Shown: positions 17,664 through 26,442 of the stretch, one piece after another
Position numbering within the stretch: the first letter of the stretch is position 1
How the letters are laid out: every line of letters starts with the position of its first letter
NCBI GenBank assembly: GCA_002344215.1
Contig: DDSV01000028.1
Location: forward strand, 235,535 to 299,534
Reading direction: 5' to 3'
Source: Akkermansiaceae bacterium UBA2381
Lineage (GTDB): Bacteria; Verrucomicrobiota; Verrucomicrobiia; Verrucomicrobiales; DEV007
DNA: 64,000 bases
Program-made: the position numbers and the translations under genes
The notes under the pieces: generated by a model
Told to the model about the DNA's origin: nothing
What the model saw: only the letters and a program-made list of their open reading frames with translations
Database searches by the model: none

Positions 17664-18959
17664 TCAAGCAAAAACATCCATGACCGGTTTGCCATGGTTG
17701 CCCTGGGTGAATGGGCGATTGCTCGATGACTTCGCCACTTCGTCTATCGGAAGTCCGAGACTCCACCCGATCGTGGCGAGAAAATCCTGTACTTTGACTT
17801 CTTTCTCAGCCACGGCGAAACCCTGGTCGTCACTCGATCCGTAAACGAAGCCTCCTTTCACGCCGCCCCCGGCGAGGAGGGTGGTGAAGACGCGGGGATG
17901 GTGATCGCGACCGGCATTGTCGTTGATCTTGGGTGTGCGCCCGAATTCCGAACAGAGCACGACGAGGGTGGTCTCAAGGAGACCGCGATCCTTGAGATCA
18001 GTCAAGAGAGCGGAAAGGGCGACGTCGAGTTCCGTGCCCCGATCCTCAAGTTCCTCTTCGATATTGTTGTGCATGTCCCACCCGCCTCCGGCGACTTCGA
18101 CATAGCGGATTCCCTTTTCAACGAGACGACGGGCGAGGAGAAAGCCCTGTCCGAGTTTGTTGTCGCCGTAGCTCGCGCGCAGTGCTTCGGGTTCGTCATC
18201 AAGTCGGAACGCGGCCAGATCGGTGCTTGCCATGATGTTCACGGTCTTCTCGTAAAACTGGGTGTAGCTCTCCACGGCAGCGGTCTTGAATCGCTCGCGA
18301 AATCCGGAATCAAGCTTGTCGAGCATGGCAAGGCGTTTGGCCATCACCCCGGCGTCGGCATCGCTCGTCGAGTATTGCAGCCCTGCCTCGGGATCGAGAA
18401 TGGGAAGCGGTGAAAAGCTTGAGGAGAAAAAGCCGTTTCCGTTTTCGGGTTGCCGGTTGATACAGACACTGGAGGGAAGCGTGTCGTGGCTCGGACCCTT
18501 GAAGTGCTGGGCCCAGGCGCCGATGTTCGGGTGTTTGATCGTTCCGCGCTGCTCGTAGCCGCTGCGGATCAGATACTGACCACTCGCGTGAACTCCGGTC
18601 TTCGAGGTCATACTCCGGATGAGGCTGATTTTGTCGCCGTGTTTGGCGAGATTCACCATCGTTCCGCCGAGTTGGAAATCCGCGTTCGTCGCGATCGGTG
18701 CCTTGGGCCCTTGGGTGGCGCCTTCTTTGGGGTCGAGCGTGTCGATATGGCTCATGCCGCCCACCATCTGGAGAAAGATGATGTTCTTCGCTTTGCCGAA
18801 ACCGGGTCCGCCGGGAATCGCGGCGGCGGCGACTGCCTCGTCGGCACCGAATCCGGCACGGGCCGCTCCGTGCAGCACGGTGACACCGAGCGCGGTTTTG
18901 GCCCATCGTTCGCAGAAGGCGCGACGGCTGAGGGGATCGAGGGAATTTTGCAGTTTCAT
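17664..18959 (-). CDS. DUF1501 protein (Tat-exported sulfatase-like fold)
   Basis: A 431-residue PVC-group DUF1501 protein. The N-terminus LDPLSRRAFCERWAKTALGVT is a twin-arginine signal and fixes the ATG at 18959. Family motifs follow: AKNIIFLQMVGGMSHIDTLDPK, LIRSMTSKTGVHASGQYLIRSG, LARRLVEKGIRYVEVAGGGWDMHNN, and VLCSEFGRTPKINDNAGRDHHPRVF. The fold is alkaline-phosphatase/sulfatase-like. It is nearly always encoded beside a DUF1549/DUF1553 partner, as here, 25 bp downstream of it. The pair's substrate is not established. Confidence 0.92.
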   Translation of the reverse strand: MKLQNSLDPLSRRAFCERWAKTALGVTVLHGAARAGFGADEAVAAAAIPGGPGFGKAKNIIFLQMVGGMSHIDTLDPKEGATQGPKAPIATNADFQLGGTMVNLAKHGDKISLIRSMTSKTGVHASGQYLIRSGYEQRGTIKHPNIGAWAQHFKGPSHDTLPSSVCINRQPENGNGFFSSSFSPLPILDPEAGLQYSTSDADAGVMAKRLAMLDKLDSGFRERFKTAAVESYTQFYEKTVNIMASTDLAAFRLDDEPEALRASYGDNKLGQGFLLARRLVEKGIRYVEVAGGGWDMHNNIEEELEDRGTELDVALSALLTDLKDRGLLETTLVVLCSEFGRTPKINDNAGRDHHPRVFTTLLAGGGVKGGFVYGSSDDQGFAVAEKEVKVQDFLATIGWSLGLPIDEVAKSSSNRPFTQGNHGKPVMDVFA

Positions 18960-18984
18960 GAGAATAGGAGAAAACAGGTTCGAA

Positions 18985-21102
18985 TTACTCGACAAAAACA
19001 AACTCACGGGTGTTGAAGAGGACCCAGGTGAGGTCGCGCATCGTGAGACCGTTCTTGAGACCCTCGACGGCGGTGGCCAGTTCCTGAGGTTCAGGTTTGC
19101 GACTGAAGAAGCTGAGGTAAAGACTTTCGACTTTCTCTTCGGGCGTTGAAAGCGCGGAAGCCGTTTGCACGACGAGTGAGTCGTCCTGCCCGATGACTTC
19201 CTGGGCCTCACCATTCATGAGCATAAGGACCTGCGGGATACTGCCCTCCGTACTCTGGCTGTCGGCAATTTGCCGGTCGCTCTGGCCGAACATGCGCAGG
19301 AAATGCTGGTCTTTCTCCGGTTGTGGCAGCTCCGAGGCGCGAGCGAGGACGAGCCCGTTTCGAACGGGCGGGGCTGCGGTGAGATCTTCTTCGCCGCTTT
19401 CCTCTTTCATCCGGTTCATCATGCGTTTCTTCCTCGGGCTGTTGGCCTTCGGACTTCCGCCTTTGCCGCCGTATTGACGCATGCTCGAGATGGCAACTTC
19501 GATCTTCGACTTAAGTTCCTCCGGAGAAGCGCCTCCGGCAAAATCGATGTTCATCACCTTTTCATATTGCTCTCCGCGGTGCCCTTTGAACTGGTCCAGA
19601 TCTTGCCCGATGACGAGCGTGGCGCATGAGTCCCATGCCTGCTCGGCGCTCATGCGACGGAGGATCGGGCCGGGGAAAAGATAGGGTGTATTGTCAGCCA
19701 GTTCATAGCTCGTGGCTTCGCGCTGATAGGTCTGCGTGTTGTAGAGGAGACGCATGAACTGCTTCAAATCGAATTCAAGCCGCACCATCTCCGAAGCGAG
19801 ATGGTGGAGCAGGGCCGGATTGACACTGGCCTCGGGTTCATCCAGATCGGTGATGGGTTCACGGACCCCGAGGCCAAAAGCCCGTTTCCAGAGTCGGTTT
19901 GCGATGGTCATGGCAAAGCGGGGATTTTCCGGTGAGGTCATCCAGGTGGCGAACTGGGTGCGCAGTTCCACGTCAGTAGAGCCGGTAGCGTCCGGCAAGG
20001 CAGGTGTCTCTTTGGTATCAGACCAGGAGATCAGTTTCGGCGCGACCGGATCACCGGGTTTCGCATCGTCGTATTGATAGTCATCGGGCAGTTTCAGCGT
20101 GTTTTCGCCGGTGTCTTCAACCGCCATGCCGTTCACCCGGAGAACGTTTTTCGCCTGCTGCAGCATCCGTTTGTCATCAATTGACTGAAGCACCTGGCGC
20201 ATTCCCCGCTGATTGCCGCCCTTGGATCCCTTCGCTCCGTATGTCTCGGTCGCTCCGAAAAAGGCGGCCATCTCATAGAAGTCGCGCTGGGTCCAGTCAG
20301 CGAAGGGATGGTCGTGGCACTGGGCACAGGAGACATTCGCGCCGAGAAAGGTGCTGAGGGTGAGACTGAGATTATCGAGCCGCATTCCCGCATCGCGAAG
20401 CAGGTAGCCGGTGGCCCCGTTTTCGAGCAATTTCCCGTCGGCGGTCATCATCGCGAAGACCATCTTGTCCCAGGGTTCATTGGCGGCGATCTGCCCTTTG
20501 AGCCAATCCTGGTAGGTGTAGTAGCGCACCTTATTGGCATCGTCGGCCAGACGCATCATGTCGGCGAAGTAATTGAAGAGGTGGCTGCGATAGCCGTCGG
20601 ACTCGAGAAGTTGATCGATGACTTTGGACCGCTTCGAGAGACTCGTGTCACTGATGAACTCAAGAGCTTCCGCGCTGGTCGGGATGCGTCCGGCAATATC
20701 GAGATAAATGCGCCGGACGAACTGCTCATCCGAGGCGAGAGGATTCGGCTTTTGCTGCGCCTTCTCCAGGCCCGCATTGACGAGCACGTCAATGCGCGCG
20801 GCGGCCTGCGCGAGCTTGGGGTCGGCAGGGATACCCAGTCCTTCCGGTTTGAGAGTGCGAGCCGCTTCCTGATCCTCGGGGGAGAGCTTATCGAGAGGCA
20901 ATCGATAGACGTAGCCGTCGCGCACCTGGAGGAAGACCTTTCCATCTTCAGTGCCGCGAAAAGTCGCCTCCAGTTTTTTGCCCTGATTGTCCGTCCAGGT
21001 CCGGTAAACCGCGTTTCCATCCGGGGCCGACGGGGTGGTTTCGGCGGAGAAGGCGGTGGTAAGAAGCGCGCAGAAGAGGGGGGCGAGAAAAATCGTTTTC
21101 AT
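18985..21102 (-). CDS. SHD1-DUF1549-DUF1553 secreted protein
   Basis: A 705-residue exported protein (signal MKTIFLAPLFCALLTTAFSA). Residues about 30-85 form an SHD1-like domain (YRTWTDNQGKKLEATF..RLPLDKLSPEDQEAA). DUF1549 follows (ASDEQFVRRIYLDIAGRIPTSAEALEFI, GANVSCAQCHDHPFADW with its CxxCHDHPF motif), then DUF1553 (FAMTIANRLWKRAFGLGVREPI, HHLASEMVRLEFDLKQFMRLLYNTQTYQR). The planctomycete cytochrome C domain usually found at the N-terminus is absent and replaced by SHD1. It heads the operon with DUF1501 and ThuA genes. Confidence 0.9.
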   Translation of the reverse strand: MKTIFLAPLFCALLTTAFSAETTPSAPDGNAVYRTWTDNQGKKLEATFRGTEDGKVFLQVRDGYVYRLPLDKLSPEDQEAARTLKPEGLGIPADPKLAQAAARIDVLVNAGLEKAQQKPNPLASDEQFVRRIYLDIAGRIPTSAEALEFISDTSLSKRSKVIDQLLESDGYRSHLFNYFADMMRLADDANKVRYYTYQDWLKGQIAANEPWDKMVFAMMTADGKLLENGATGYLLRDAGMRLDNLSLTLSTFLGANVSCAQCHDHPFADWTQRDFYEMAAFFGATETYGAKGSKGGNQRGMRQVLQSIDDKRMLQQAKNVLRVNGMAVEDTGENTLKLPDDYQYDDAKPGDPVAPKLISWSDTKETPALPDATGSTDVELRTQFATWMTSPENPRFAMTIANRLWKRAFGLGVREPITDLDEPEASVNPALLHHLASEMVRLEFDLKQFMRLLYNTQTYQREATSYELADNTPYLFPGPILRRMSAEQAWDSCATLVIGQDLDQFKGHRGEQYEKVMNIDFAGGASPEELKSKIEVAISSMRQYGGKGGSPKANSPRKKRMMNRMKEESGEEDLTAAPPVRNGLVLARASELPQPEKDQHFLRMFGQSDRQIADSQSTEGSIPQVLMLMNGEAQEVIGQDDSLVVQTASALSTPEEKVESLYLSFFSRKPEPQELATAVEGLKNGLTMRDLTWVLFNTREFVFVE

Positions 21103-21186
21103 GGTCGGGAGGACCTTTCAGTGGCCCCGATACATGCTTAAACGAATGGCAACGCGCTAAGTTGCGAATAAAAGAACAAATTCCCC

Positions 21187-23112
21187 TTATCTTCCACCCA
21201 GCCGTGCAATGATCGCCTCCACATCATAGACACAGCCTCCCCAGGTTCCCCCGCTCACGTTCTGGAGAGCGGCCCAGAGTCGGGTGTCATCGGGCACGTT
21301 GGGGAGCGGTTGGAGCTTTTCGTTGGTCGGACGGGCCATCAGTCCGGCAATGTCCCCCACGTAGTCGACCGAGCCCGTCATCTTCCGGCAGTCGATCTCA
21401 ACACGAATGGTGTCCCCATCGCGCACTTTTCCAATCGGTCCGCCGGCCCACGCCTCGGGGGAGATGTGGCCGACACAGGCTCCGGTCGAGACGCCGGAAA
21501 ACCGGCCGTCAGTGATGAGGGCGACGTGTTTGCCCCAGGGAAGATGCTTCAGGGCGATGGTAAGCTGGGCGGTTTCGGGCATGCCGCAACCGATCGGTCC
21601 GAGACCGATGAGCACGATGACGTCGCCCTCCTTGATCCGGTCTTCGCCGGTGGATTTCACGGCGGCGATGGCTGATGGTTCCGAGGCAAAAACGCGGGCC
21701 GGTCCCTCATGCAGGTAGATGCCGTTTTCATCGACGAGGCTGTGATCAATCGCCGTTGATTTGATGACCGATCCGTCAGGCGTGAGATTGCCCCCGGGAA
21801 AAGTGACTGTCGAAGTGATCCCACGCGAAGCCGCCTCCTTCGGTGACATGATGACATTGTCAGGATCGATCCCGTCGAGCTGCGTGAGCTTTTCGCGAAG
21901 GCGTTGACGGCGCTCCGATTTCTCCCACCAGTCGAGATTCTCTCCGACGGTTTTGCCGGAGACAGTGAGGGCATCGAGTTTCAACAAACCGGCATTACGC
22001 AAATGGAGCATGACTTCGGGCACCCCTCCGGCGAGGAACACCTGCACCGTGGCGTAATGTTTCGGACCGTTCGGCAGGGCATCGACGAGGCGGGGGACGA
22101 GAGCATTGATGCGGCGCCAGTCGTCGACATTGGGGCGGTGCACCCCGGCCTGGTGGGCGATAGCGGGCAGGTGCATGATGAGGTTGGTCGATCCGCCGAA
22201 GGCGGCGTGAACCGCGAGCGCATTTTCAAAGGCGGCATCGGTGAGGATGTCTTTCGTGGTAATGCCGCGATTCTCGAGGGTAATGACAGCGGCACCGGAT
22301 CGTCGGGCCATGTCGCGCCAGATGTCCGCACCGGAAGGGGCGAGGGCGGAATGGGGTAATGTTAGTCCCAGCGCCTCGGCGATGACCTGACTCGTCGCCG
22401 CGGTGCCGAGGAACTGGCACCCGCCTCCGGGTGAGGCGCAAGCCTTGCAGCCCGCTTCGGCAGCGTCGGCATAACTCAGAGTGCCCTGGGCGTAGCGGGC
22501 TCCGATCGTCTGAATGCGTCCGAGATCCTCGTCGGTGTCTTCGCTGAGGAGGGTCACGCCACCGGGAACGAGCACGGTCGGTAGATCATGCATCGCGGCG
22601 AGAGCCATCATCATCGCAGGGAGGCCCTTGTCGCAGGTGGCGACCCCGACCACACCTTTACGGGTCGGGAGAGAACGGATGAGCCGCCGATAGACGGTCG
22701 CCGCGTCGTTGCGATAAGCGAGGGAATCCATCATTCCGTCGGTGCCCTGGGTACGCCCGTCACAGGGATCACTCACAAAAGCAGCAAAGGGAACGCCGCC
22801 AAGCGAGGTGATTGTTTTGGCGACCTCCTCCATGAGCAGCCCGACCTCGAAGTGTCCCGTGTGATACCCAAGCGCAATCGGCTTACCATCGGGCTGGCGG
22901 ATTCCGCCCTGGGTGCTGAGAATGAGGTAGTCTCCGCCCGCAACTTTGTCCGCGTCCCAGCCCATCCCCACATTCTGGGTCCAGCCGAAGAGATGACCGC
23001 TCGGGTGGGTCAGCAGTTGCTCCTTGGAAAAAGGCAGCACGCCGCTCGGGCCGGGAGCCTTTGTCCTCAGGGTGTAAATGGAATCGTCGCCGGAGTCGAG
23101 GAGAGGATGCAT
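21187..23112 (-). CDS. D-xylonate dehydratase-type enzyme, YjhG/YagF family
   Basis: A 641-residue IlvD/Edd-superfamily dehydratase that follows E. coli YjhG/YagF nearly motif by motif: PSGHLFGWTQNVGMGWDA, TQGGIRQPDGKPIALGYHTGH, AAFVSDPCDGRTQGTDGM, GVATCDKGLPAMMMALAAMHDLP, CKACASPGGGCQFLGTAATSQV, HAAFGGSTNLIMHLPAIAHQAG, DGRFSGVSTGACVGHISPEA and PDDTRLWAALQNVSGGTWGGC. Those enzymes dehydrate D-xylonate to 2-keto-3-deoxy-D-xylonate. The ATG at 23112 is used because upstream codons fall in a 7-bp tandem repeat. It lies 70 bp downstream of an FAH-fold keto-deoxy-acid dehydratase candidate, so the two likely act in sequence. Confidence 0.88.
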   Translation of the reverse strand: MHPLLDSGDDSIYTLRTKAPGPSGVLPFSKEQLLTHPSGHLFGWTQNVGMGWDADKVAGGDYLILSTQGGIRQPDGKPIALGYHTGHFEVGLLMEEVAKTITSLGGVPFAAFVSDPCDGRTQGTDGMMDSLAYRNDAATVYRRLIRSLPTRKGVVGVATCDKGLPAMMMALAAMHDLPTVLVPGGVTLLSEDTDEDLGRIQTIGARYAQGTLSYADAAEAGCKACASPGGGCQFLGTAATSQVIAEALGLTLPHSALAPSGADIWRDMARRSGAAVITLENRGITTKDILTDAAFENALAVHAAFGGSTNLIMHLPAIAHQAGVHRPNVDDWRRINALVPRLVDALPNGPKHYATVQVFLAGGVPEVMLHLRNAGLLKLDALTVSGKTVGENLDWWEKSERRQRLREKLTQLDGIDPDNVIMSPKEAASRGITSTVTFPGGNLTPDGSVIKSTAIDHSLVDENGIYLHEGPARVFASEPSAIAAVKSTGEDRIKEGDVIVLIGLGPIGCGMPETAQLTIALKHLPWGKHVALITDGRFSGVSTGACVGHISPEAWAGGPIGKVRDGDTIRVEIDCRKMTGSVDYVGDIAGLMARPTNEKLQPLPNVPDDTRLWAALQNVSGGTWGGCVYDVEAIIARLGGR

Positions 23113-23150
23113 GGGGAATGCGGCGAAGGCCGCGGTAAAAAGTGGAAAGG

Positions 23151-23179
23151 TAAAAGGTAAAAGGTAAAAGGTAAAAGGT
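23151..23179. repeat. Tandem 7-bp repeat in a short intergenic gap
   Basis: Four head-to-tail copies of TAAAAGG (ending ...GT), preceded by a degenerate copy, sit between the FAH-family stop and the xylonate dehydratase start. The unit is not a multiple of three in a coding sense, and the repeat lies just upstream of the dehydratase's start, so slippage would alter leader length. Confidence 0.7.
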
Positions 23180-23182
23180 GTG

Positions 23183-24034
23183 TCAGACCTTCTCGACGAT
23201 ATTCCGCAGAGTGCCGATGCCCTCGATCGTGATCGCGATTTCATCACCTTCCTGGAGGGTGAAATTGCTGTCGGGTACGATCCCGGTGCCCGTCATGAGG
23301 TAGGCACCCTGTTTGAAGTGATTGCACTTGAATAGCCAGCCGGCCAGTTCGTCGAAGCGACGCTTGATCTGCGAGAGCGCGGTTTCGCCGGAGAAGACTT
23401 CCTTTCCTCCCCTCGAGATGGTGATGGAAATGGTCGTCTCGGCGGCAGGTTGATCCGCGACAACGAGGCAGGGGCCGAGAGCGCAGGCCCCGGTGTAGTT
23501 TTTCGCCTGGGGCAGGTAGAGCGGGTTCTCGCCCTCGATCGAGCGCGAGCTCATGTCATTTCCGATCGTGTGTCCGAAAATTTTGCCCGCGCTGTTGATC
23601 GCCAGAGTGAACTCGGGTTCCGGCACGTCCCAGGTCGAGTCGCTGCGGATTCCGACATGGTCGAGGTGACCGCGGGTTCTTGCCGCCGTTGCCTTAAAAA
23701 AAAGTTCCGGGCGGGGAGCCTCGTAGACTTTGTCATAAAAGATATCACCTCCGGCAATTTCGGCTTCCTCCATACGCGCGGTGCGGCTTCGGAAATACGT
23801 CACCCCTGCCGCCCAGACCTCCTGGTCACCGATGGGGGCGTCATAGGATATTTCCGGATTGAATGAGACTTCGTCGCTTCCGCCCTCAAAGACCCTGCTG
23901 ATGTAGCCGGCCGGATCGGGAGCGGTGAAAAGTTCGTTGAACGAAAAGCCGCTTTCGATATGGCGGAAGAGACCCGGAGCATCGGAGCTCTCAATAAAAA
24001 CGGCGGAGGCGGTTTTGAAAATTCGGAACGACAT
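23183..24034 (-). CDS. FAH-family hydrolase, probable 2-keto-3-deoxy-pentonate dehydratase
   Basis: A 283-residue fumarylacetoacetase-fold protein. The metal-binding core is visible: DVPEPEFTLAINSAGKIFGHTIGNDMSSRSIEGENPLYLPQAKN carries the E..E and D ligands split over the strand pair, followed by ACALGPCLV. Its ending LMTGTGIVPDSNFTLQEGDEI is typical. This subgroup includes 2-keto-3-deoxy-D-arabinonate dehydratase of archaea. Beside a D-xylonate dehydratase, the natural reaction would be 2-keto-3-deoxy-xylonate to 2-oxoglutarate semialdehyde, as in the Weimberg pathway. Family is certain; the substrate is inferred from the neighbour. Confidence 0.8.
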   Translation of the reverse strand: MSFRIFKTASAVFIESSDAPGLFRHIESGFSFNELFTAPDPAGYISRVFEGGSDEVSFNPEISYDAPIGDQEVWAAGVTYFRSRTARMEEAEIAGGDIFYDKVYEAPRPELFFKATAARTRGHLDHVGIRSDSTWDVPEPEFTLAINSAGKIFGHTIGNDMSSRSIEGENPLYLPQAKNYTGACALGPCLVVADQPAAETTISITISRGGKEVFSGETALSQIKRRFDELAGWLFKCNHFKQGAYLMTGTGIVPDSNFTLQEGDEIAITIEGIGTLRNIVEKV

Positions 24035-24121
24035 GGCGCGATCATACCGAAATTCCGGTTCCGCGCCAGTCTCATCGGTGGCGGAGTTGTGCCTTACCCC
24101 GGGAGAGGTTATGGTCGATCC

Positions 24122-24850
24122 GTGAAGTGTTTCATCATACCCTCCTGGGTTGTCGGCCTGACCCTGTTGAGTTTCGCGACGAATGGAGCGGAAAAAGTCT
24201 CCGTTGTTTCAATCAAACCGGAGGACCTCGTCGAGTATGAAACGCAACCCGAATCGGTCCGGAAACTGATCGAAGTCTCTCTTTCTCTCACCAAAAAGAA
24301 GCTGGGCTACCAGTTCGGCTCGAATTCGCCGGACAACTGGGGGATGGACTGTTCAGGAACGGTCCAGTGCACTCTGAAGATGTTCGGAATGGAAAAGGTT
24401 CCCCGGTCTTCCTGGGATTTTTATGAGTGGGTGAAGGCCTCGGGTGAATTAAGGCCGGCCCGGGGAGTCACCACCCTCGATGATCCTTTGCTCGCGGATC
24501 TGAAGCCGGGAGACCTTCTTTTTTGGGAAGGAACCTACGAAACCGGAGATCGCTCTCCGCCCATCTCCCACGTCATGATTTTTTTAGGTACCCTGAAGGA
24601 GGATGGTGGGGGAGTAATGTTCGGGGCCAGCAGCGGCCGGCGCTATCGGGGGAAATCAATCCATGGGGTGAGTGTGTTTGACTGGGCGGTTCCGAGTCCG
24701 AAGTCAGTCTCAAAATTTGTCGGTTATGCGCCCATTCCGGGCCTGAAAGTTGAGGATGAAGTTCTGGTGGCGAAGCCGCTAGAAAAACCAAACCCACTGA
24801 AATCAGCGCTTGAAAAATTTATTAAGAAAAGCGAAGTTTCTCCACCATGA
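24122..24850 (+). CDS. Exported NlpC/P60 peptidase
   Basis: A 242-residue NlpC/P60 cysteine peptidase that likely cuts peptidoglycan stem peptides. I choose the GTG at 24122 because it yields a signal peptide (KCFIIPSWVVGLTLLSFATNGA) with GAGAGG upstream; longer upstream readings have none. The catalytic Cys is in NWGMDCSGTVQCTL (about residue 77) and the His in SPPISHVMIFLG (about 150). DLKPGDLLFWEGTYE is the family's usual turn. Its stop overlaps the next gene's start by 4 bp. Confidence 0.85.
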   Translation: MKCFIIPSWVVGLTLLSFATNGAEKVSVVSIKPEDLVEYETQPESVRKLIEVSLSLTKKKLGYQFGSNSPDNWGMDCSGTVQCTLKMFGMEKVPRSSWDFYEWVKASGELRPARGVTTLDDPLLADLKPGDLLFWEGTYETGDRSPPISHVMIFLGTLKEDGGGVMFGASSGRRYRGKSIHGVSVFDWAVPSPKSVSKFVGYAPIPGLKVEDEVLVAKPLEKPNPLKSALEKFIKKSEVSPP

Positions 24851-25155
24851 AAGCTAAGCTCATCCTGTCCCTACTCTTCACCGCCTCCCTCGCCACCGTC
24901 GGATGCACCCCCAAACAAAAAGGCGCCACCACCGGGGCCGCTGCCGGGGCTGCCATTGGCGCTCTTGCCGCCGGGGACGGCAACCGCGGAACGGGAGCTC
25001 TCATCGGAGGAGCCGTCGGCGGTGTTGCCGGTCTCGCCGTGGGTGCAAATCAGGAGAAGAAGCAGCAACAGCAATATTACCAGCAGCAGCCGCAGCAGCC
25101 TTACGGATACGGCCAGCCGCAGCCTCAGCCAGGTTATTACGGTCCCCAGTACTGA
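24847..25155 (+). CDS. Glycine-zipper lipoprotein
   Basis: A 102-residue lipoprotein. The signal ends in a lipobox (SLATVGC, Cys about residue 20). A glycine-zipper segment follows (GATTGAAAGAAIGALAAG and GTGALIGGAVGGVAGLAVG) and then a Gln/Tyr/Pro-rich tail (QQQQYYQQQPQQPYGYGQ) with no charge. The 4-bp overlap with the peptidase gene and the terminator just after it indicate a two-gene operon. Glycine-zipper envelope proteins are usually attached to the outer membrane and can affect its integrity; the specific role is unknown. Confidence 0.85.
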   Translation: MKAKLILSLLFTASLATVGCTPKQKGATTGAAAGAAIGALAAGDGNRGTGALIGGAVGGVAGLAVGANQEKKQQQQYYQQQPQQPYGYGQPQPQPGYYGPQY

Positions 25156-25185
25156 TCCGCTTCTATTGGGTTGAATCCCTTTCTC

Positions 25186-25220
25186 AGCCGGGCTGCATTG
25201 CAATGCAGTCCGGCTTTTTT
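25186..25220 (+). terminator. Rho-independent terminator
   Basis: A 13-bp stem (AGCCGGGCTGCAT pairing with ATGCAGTCCGGCT, one G-U pair) and 4-base loop followed by six T. It ends the peptidase-lipoprotein operon, 31 bp past its stop, and separates it from the convergent LDH2-type gene. Confidence 0.88.
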
Positions 25221-25231
25221 GTGATTAAGGA

Positions 25232-26344
25232 TCAACTTTGGAAAGTGGGAAGGGCGCCTGGCTCCCATGAGGAAGCATCCATGCCGCATTCTTCCGCAAG
25301 GTGAATAAATCCCCGGACTTCCGCTTCGGTGAAGAGCAGGCCTTTCGCCTGTTCGCTCAATTTCGCACTGTTGGCTTCGATCGTGCCGGGCAGCATACAT
25401 TTCTCGTTGCCGTGGCCGAGAATATCCTTCACCACTGCGGTGATATTTTCGGCCTGTGTTCGGCCTTTGGAAAAATCTCCCACGTGAATCGCGTCGGGAT
25501 GAACGATCTGGAAGTAAAAGGCGCAGGTCGTTTTTTCGCCGGTGCCTTCTGCCTTTGCCGCCCGTCCCCGCAGGGTGGGGAGGGATCCGCCGATGGCGGC
25601 ACCGTAGAGTTCGTTGAGCAGACCAAGTCCGTAGCCTTTGTGGCGACCGAAAGGGAGCAGCGCCACCACGGCAAAGGGGTCATCGGTGGGATTGCCGTCT
25701 TTATCGACGCCGAAGGCTGACTCGAGCTTTTTGTTTTCGCGTTTGTACTGCTCGACCTTGCCCATCGCGATTTCCGACGTCGCCCAGTCGACCACCACGG
25801 GGTAACCAACGGCATCCATCGTCGGGAAACCCCAACTGTGCGGGTTGGTTCCGAGGGTGGGGAATTTGCCACCGAAGGGCACCACTTCGGCGAGCGTCGA
25901 GGTGCAGTTTGTATAGGCGATATAGCCGCGCTTGGCCGCGTCCATCACATAACCACCACCCCAGAGATAGTGAAAGGCATTGTCAATCGCGACCGTTCCG
26001 GAACCATATTGGTCCGCCAGGCGGATGCAGGTTTCGATCGCCTCACAGGCCACTGCCTGGCCGAGTTTGCGATGGGCATTCCAACTTTGGACGGCGGGAA
26101 AACGAGTCTCGCGAACCTCGATGGCGGCTCCGGGAACGCAGCCTCCGCTACCGCTGCCGAAAAGCTCATCGAGATGGAGAGCCTTGAGCGCATTGTGGGT
26201 GCGGATCCCGTGCCATGAAGCCTCGCTGCACATGCGGGCGGCGGCGGCGGCCTCGTCTTCGTGGTAGCCTCGGTGCTGGTAAGCGGCGGAAACAAGCTCC
26301 TCGTGCTGCTCGCGGGTAACGACGAAATAGGTGGGGTTCGACAT
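25232..26344 (-). CDS. Malate/L-lactate dehydrogenase family (LDH2) oxidoreductase
   Basis: A 370-residue NAD(P)-dependent enzyme of the LDH2/MDH2 family. Hallmarks are EASWHGIRTHNALKA (catalytic His in the HG..SHG-type turn), GTVAIDNAFHYLWGGGYVMDAA, TNPHSWGFP, VVVDWATSEIAMGKVEQYKREN and LPFGRHKGYGLGLLNEL. Family members reduce or oxidise 2-keto acids, ureidoglycolate or deoxy-keto sugar acids (for example 2,3-diketo-L-gulonate). With sugar-acid dehydratases nearby, a role on a keto-acid of that pathway is plausible. It runs convergent with the lipoprotein operon. Confidence 0.88.
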   Translation of the reverse strand: MSNPTYFVVTREQHEELVSAAYQHRGYHEDEAAAAARMCSEASWHGIRTHNALKALHLDELFGSGSGGCVPGAAIEVRETRFPAVQSWNAHRKLGQAVACEAIETCIRLADQYGSGTVAIDNAFHYLWGGGYVMDAAKRGYIAYTNCTSTLAEVVPFGGKFPTLGTNPHSWGFPTMDAVGYPVVVDWATSEIAMGKVEQYKRENKKLESAFGVDKDGNPTDDPFAVVALLPFGRHKGYGLGLLNELYGAAIGGSLPTLRGRAAKAEGTGEKTTCAFYFQIVHPDAIHVGDFSKGRTQAENITAVVKDILGHGNEKCMLPGTIEANSAKLSEQAKGLLFTEAEVRGFIHLAEECGMDASSWEPGALPTFQS

Positions 26345-26442
26345 GGCATTGCTATGGCGTGAAATGACGGGTTTCGCCAGTGGAAAGTTGCCGGGAAAAC
26401 GCTCTCTTGCCGTCGGTGCCGATTTCTGATAGGCATGGAGCG

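Noticed and set aside
23136..23180. A CRISPR-like array suspected at the tandem repeat
   Set aside because: Units are only 7 bp with no spacers; it is a simple tandem repeat. No CRISPR array or cas gene was found in the window.
24871..25203. A minus-strand frame over the glycine-zipper lipoprotein
   Set aside because: Low-complexity shadow of the lipoprotein's Gly/Gln codons.
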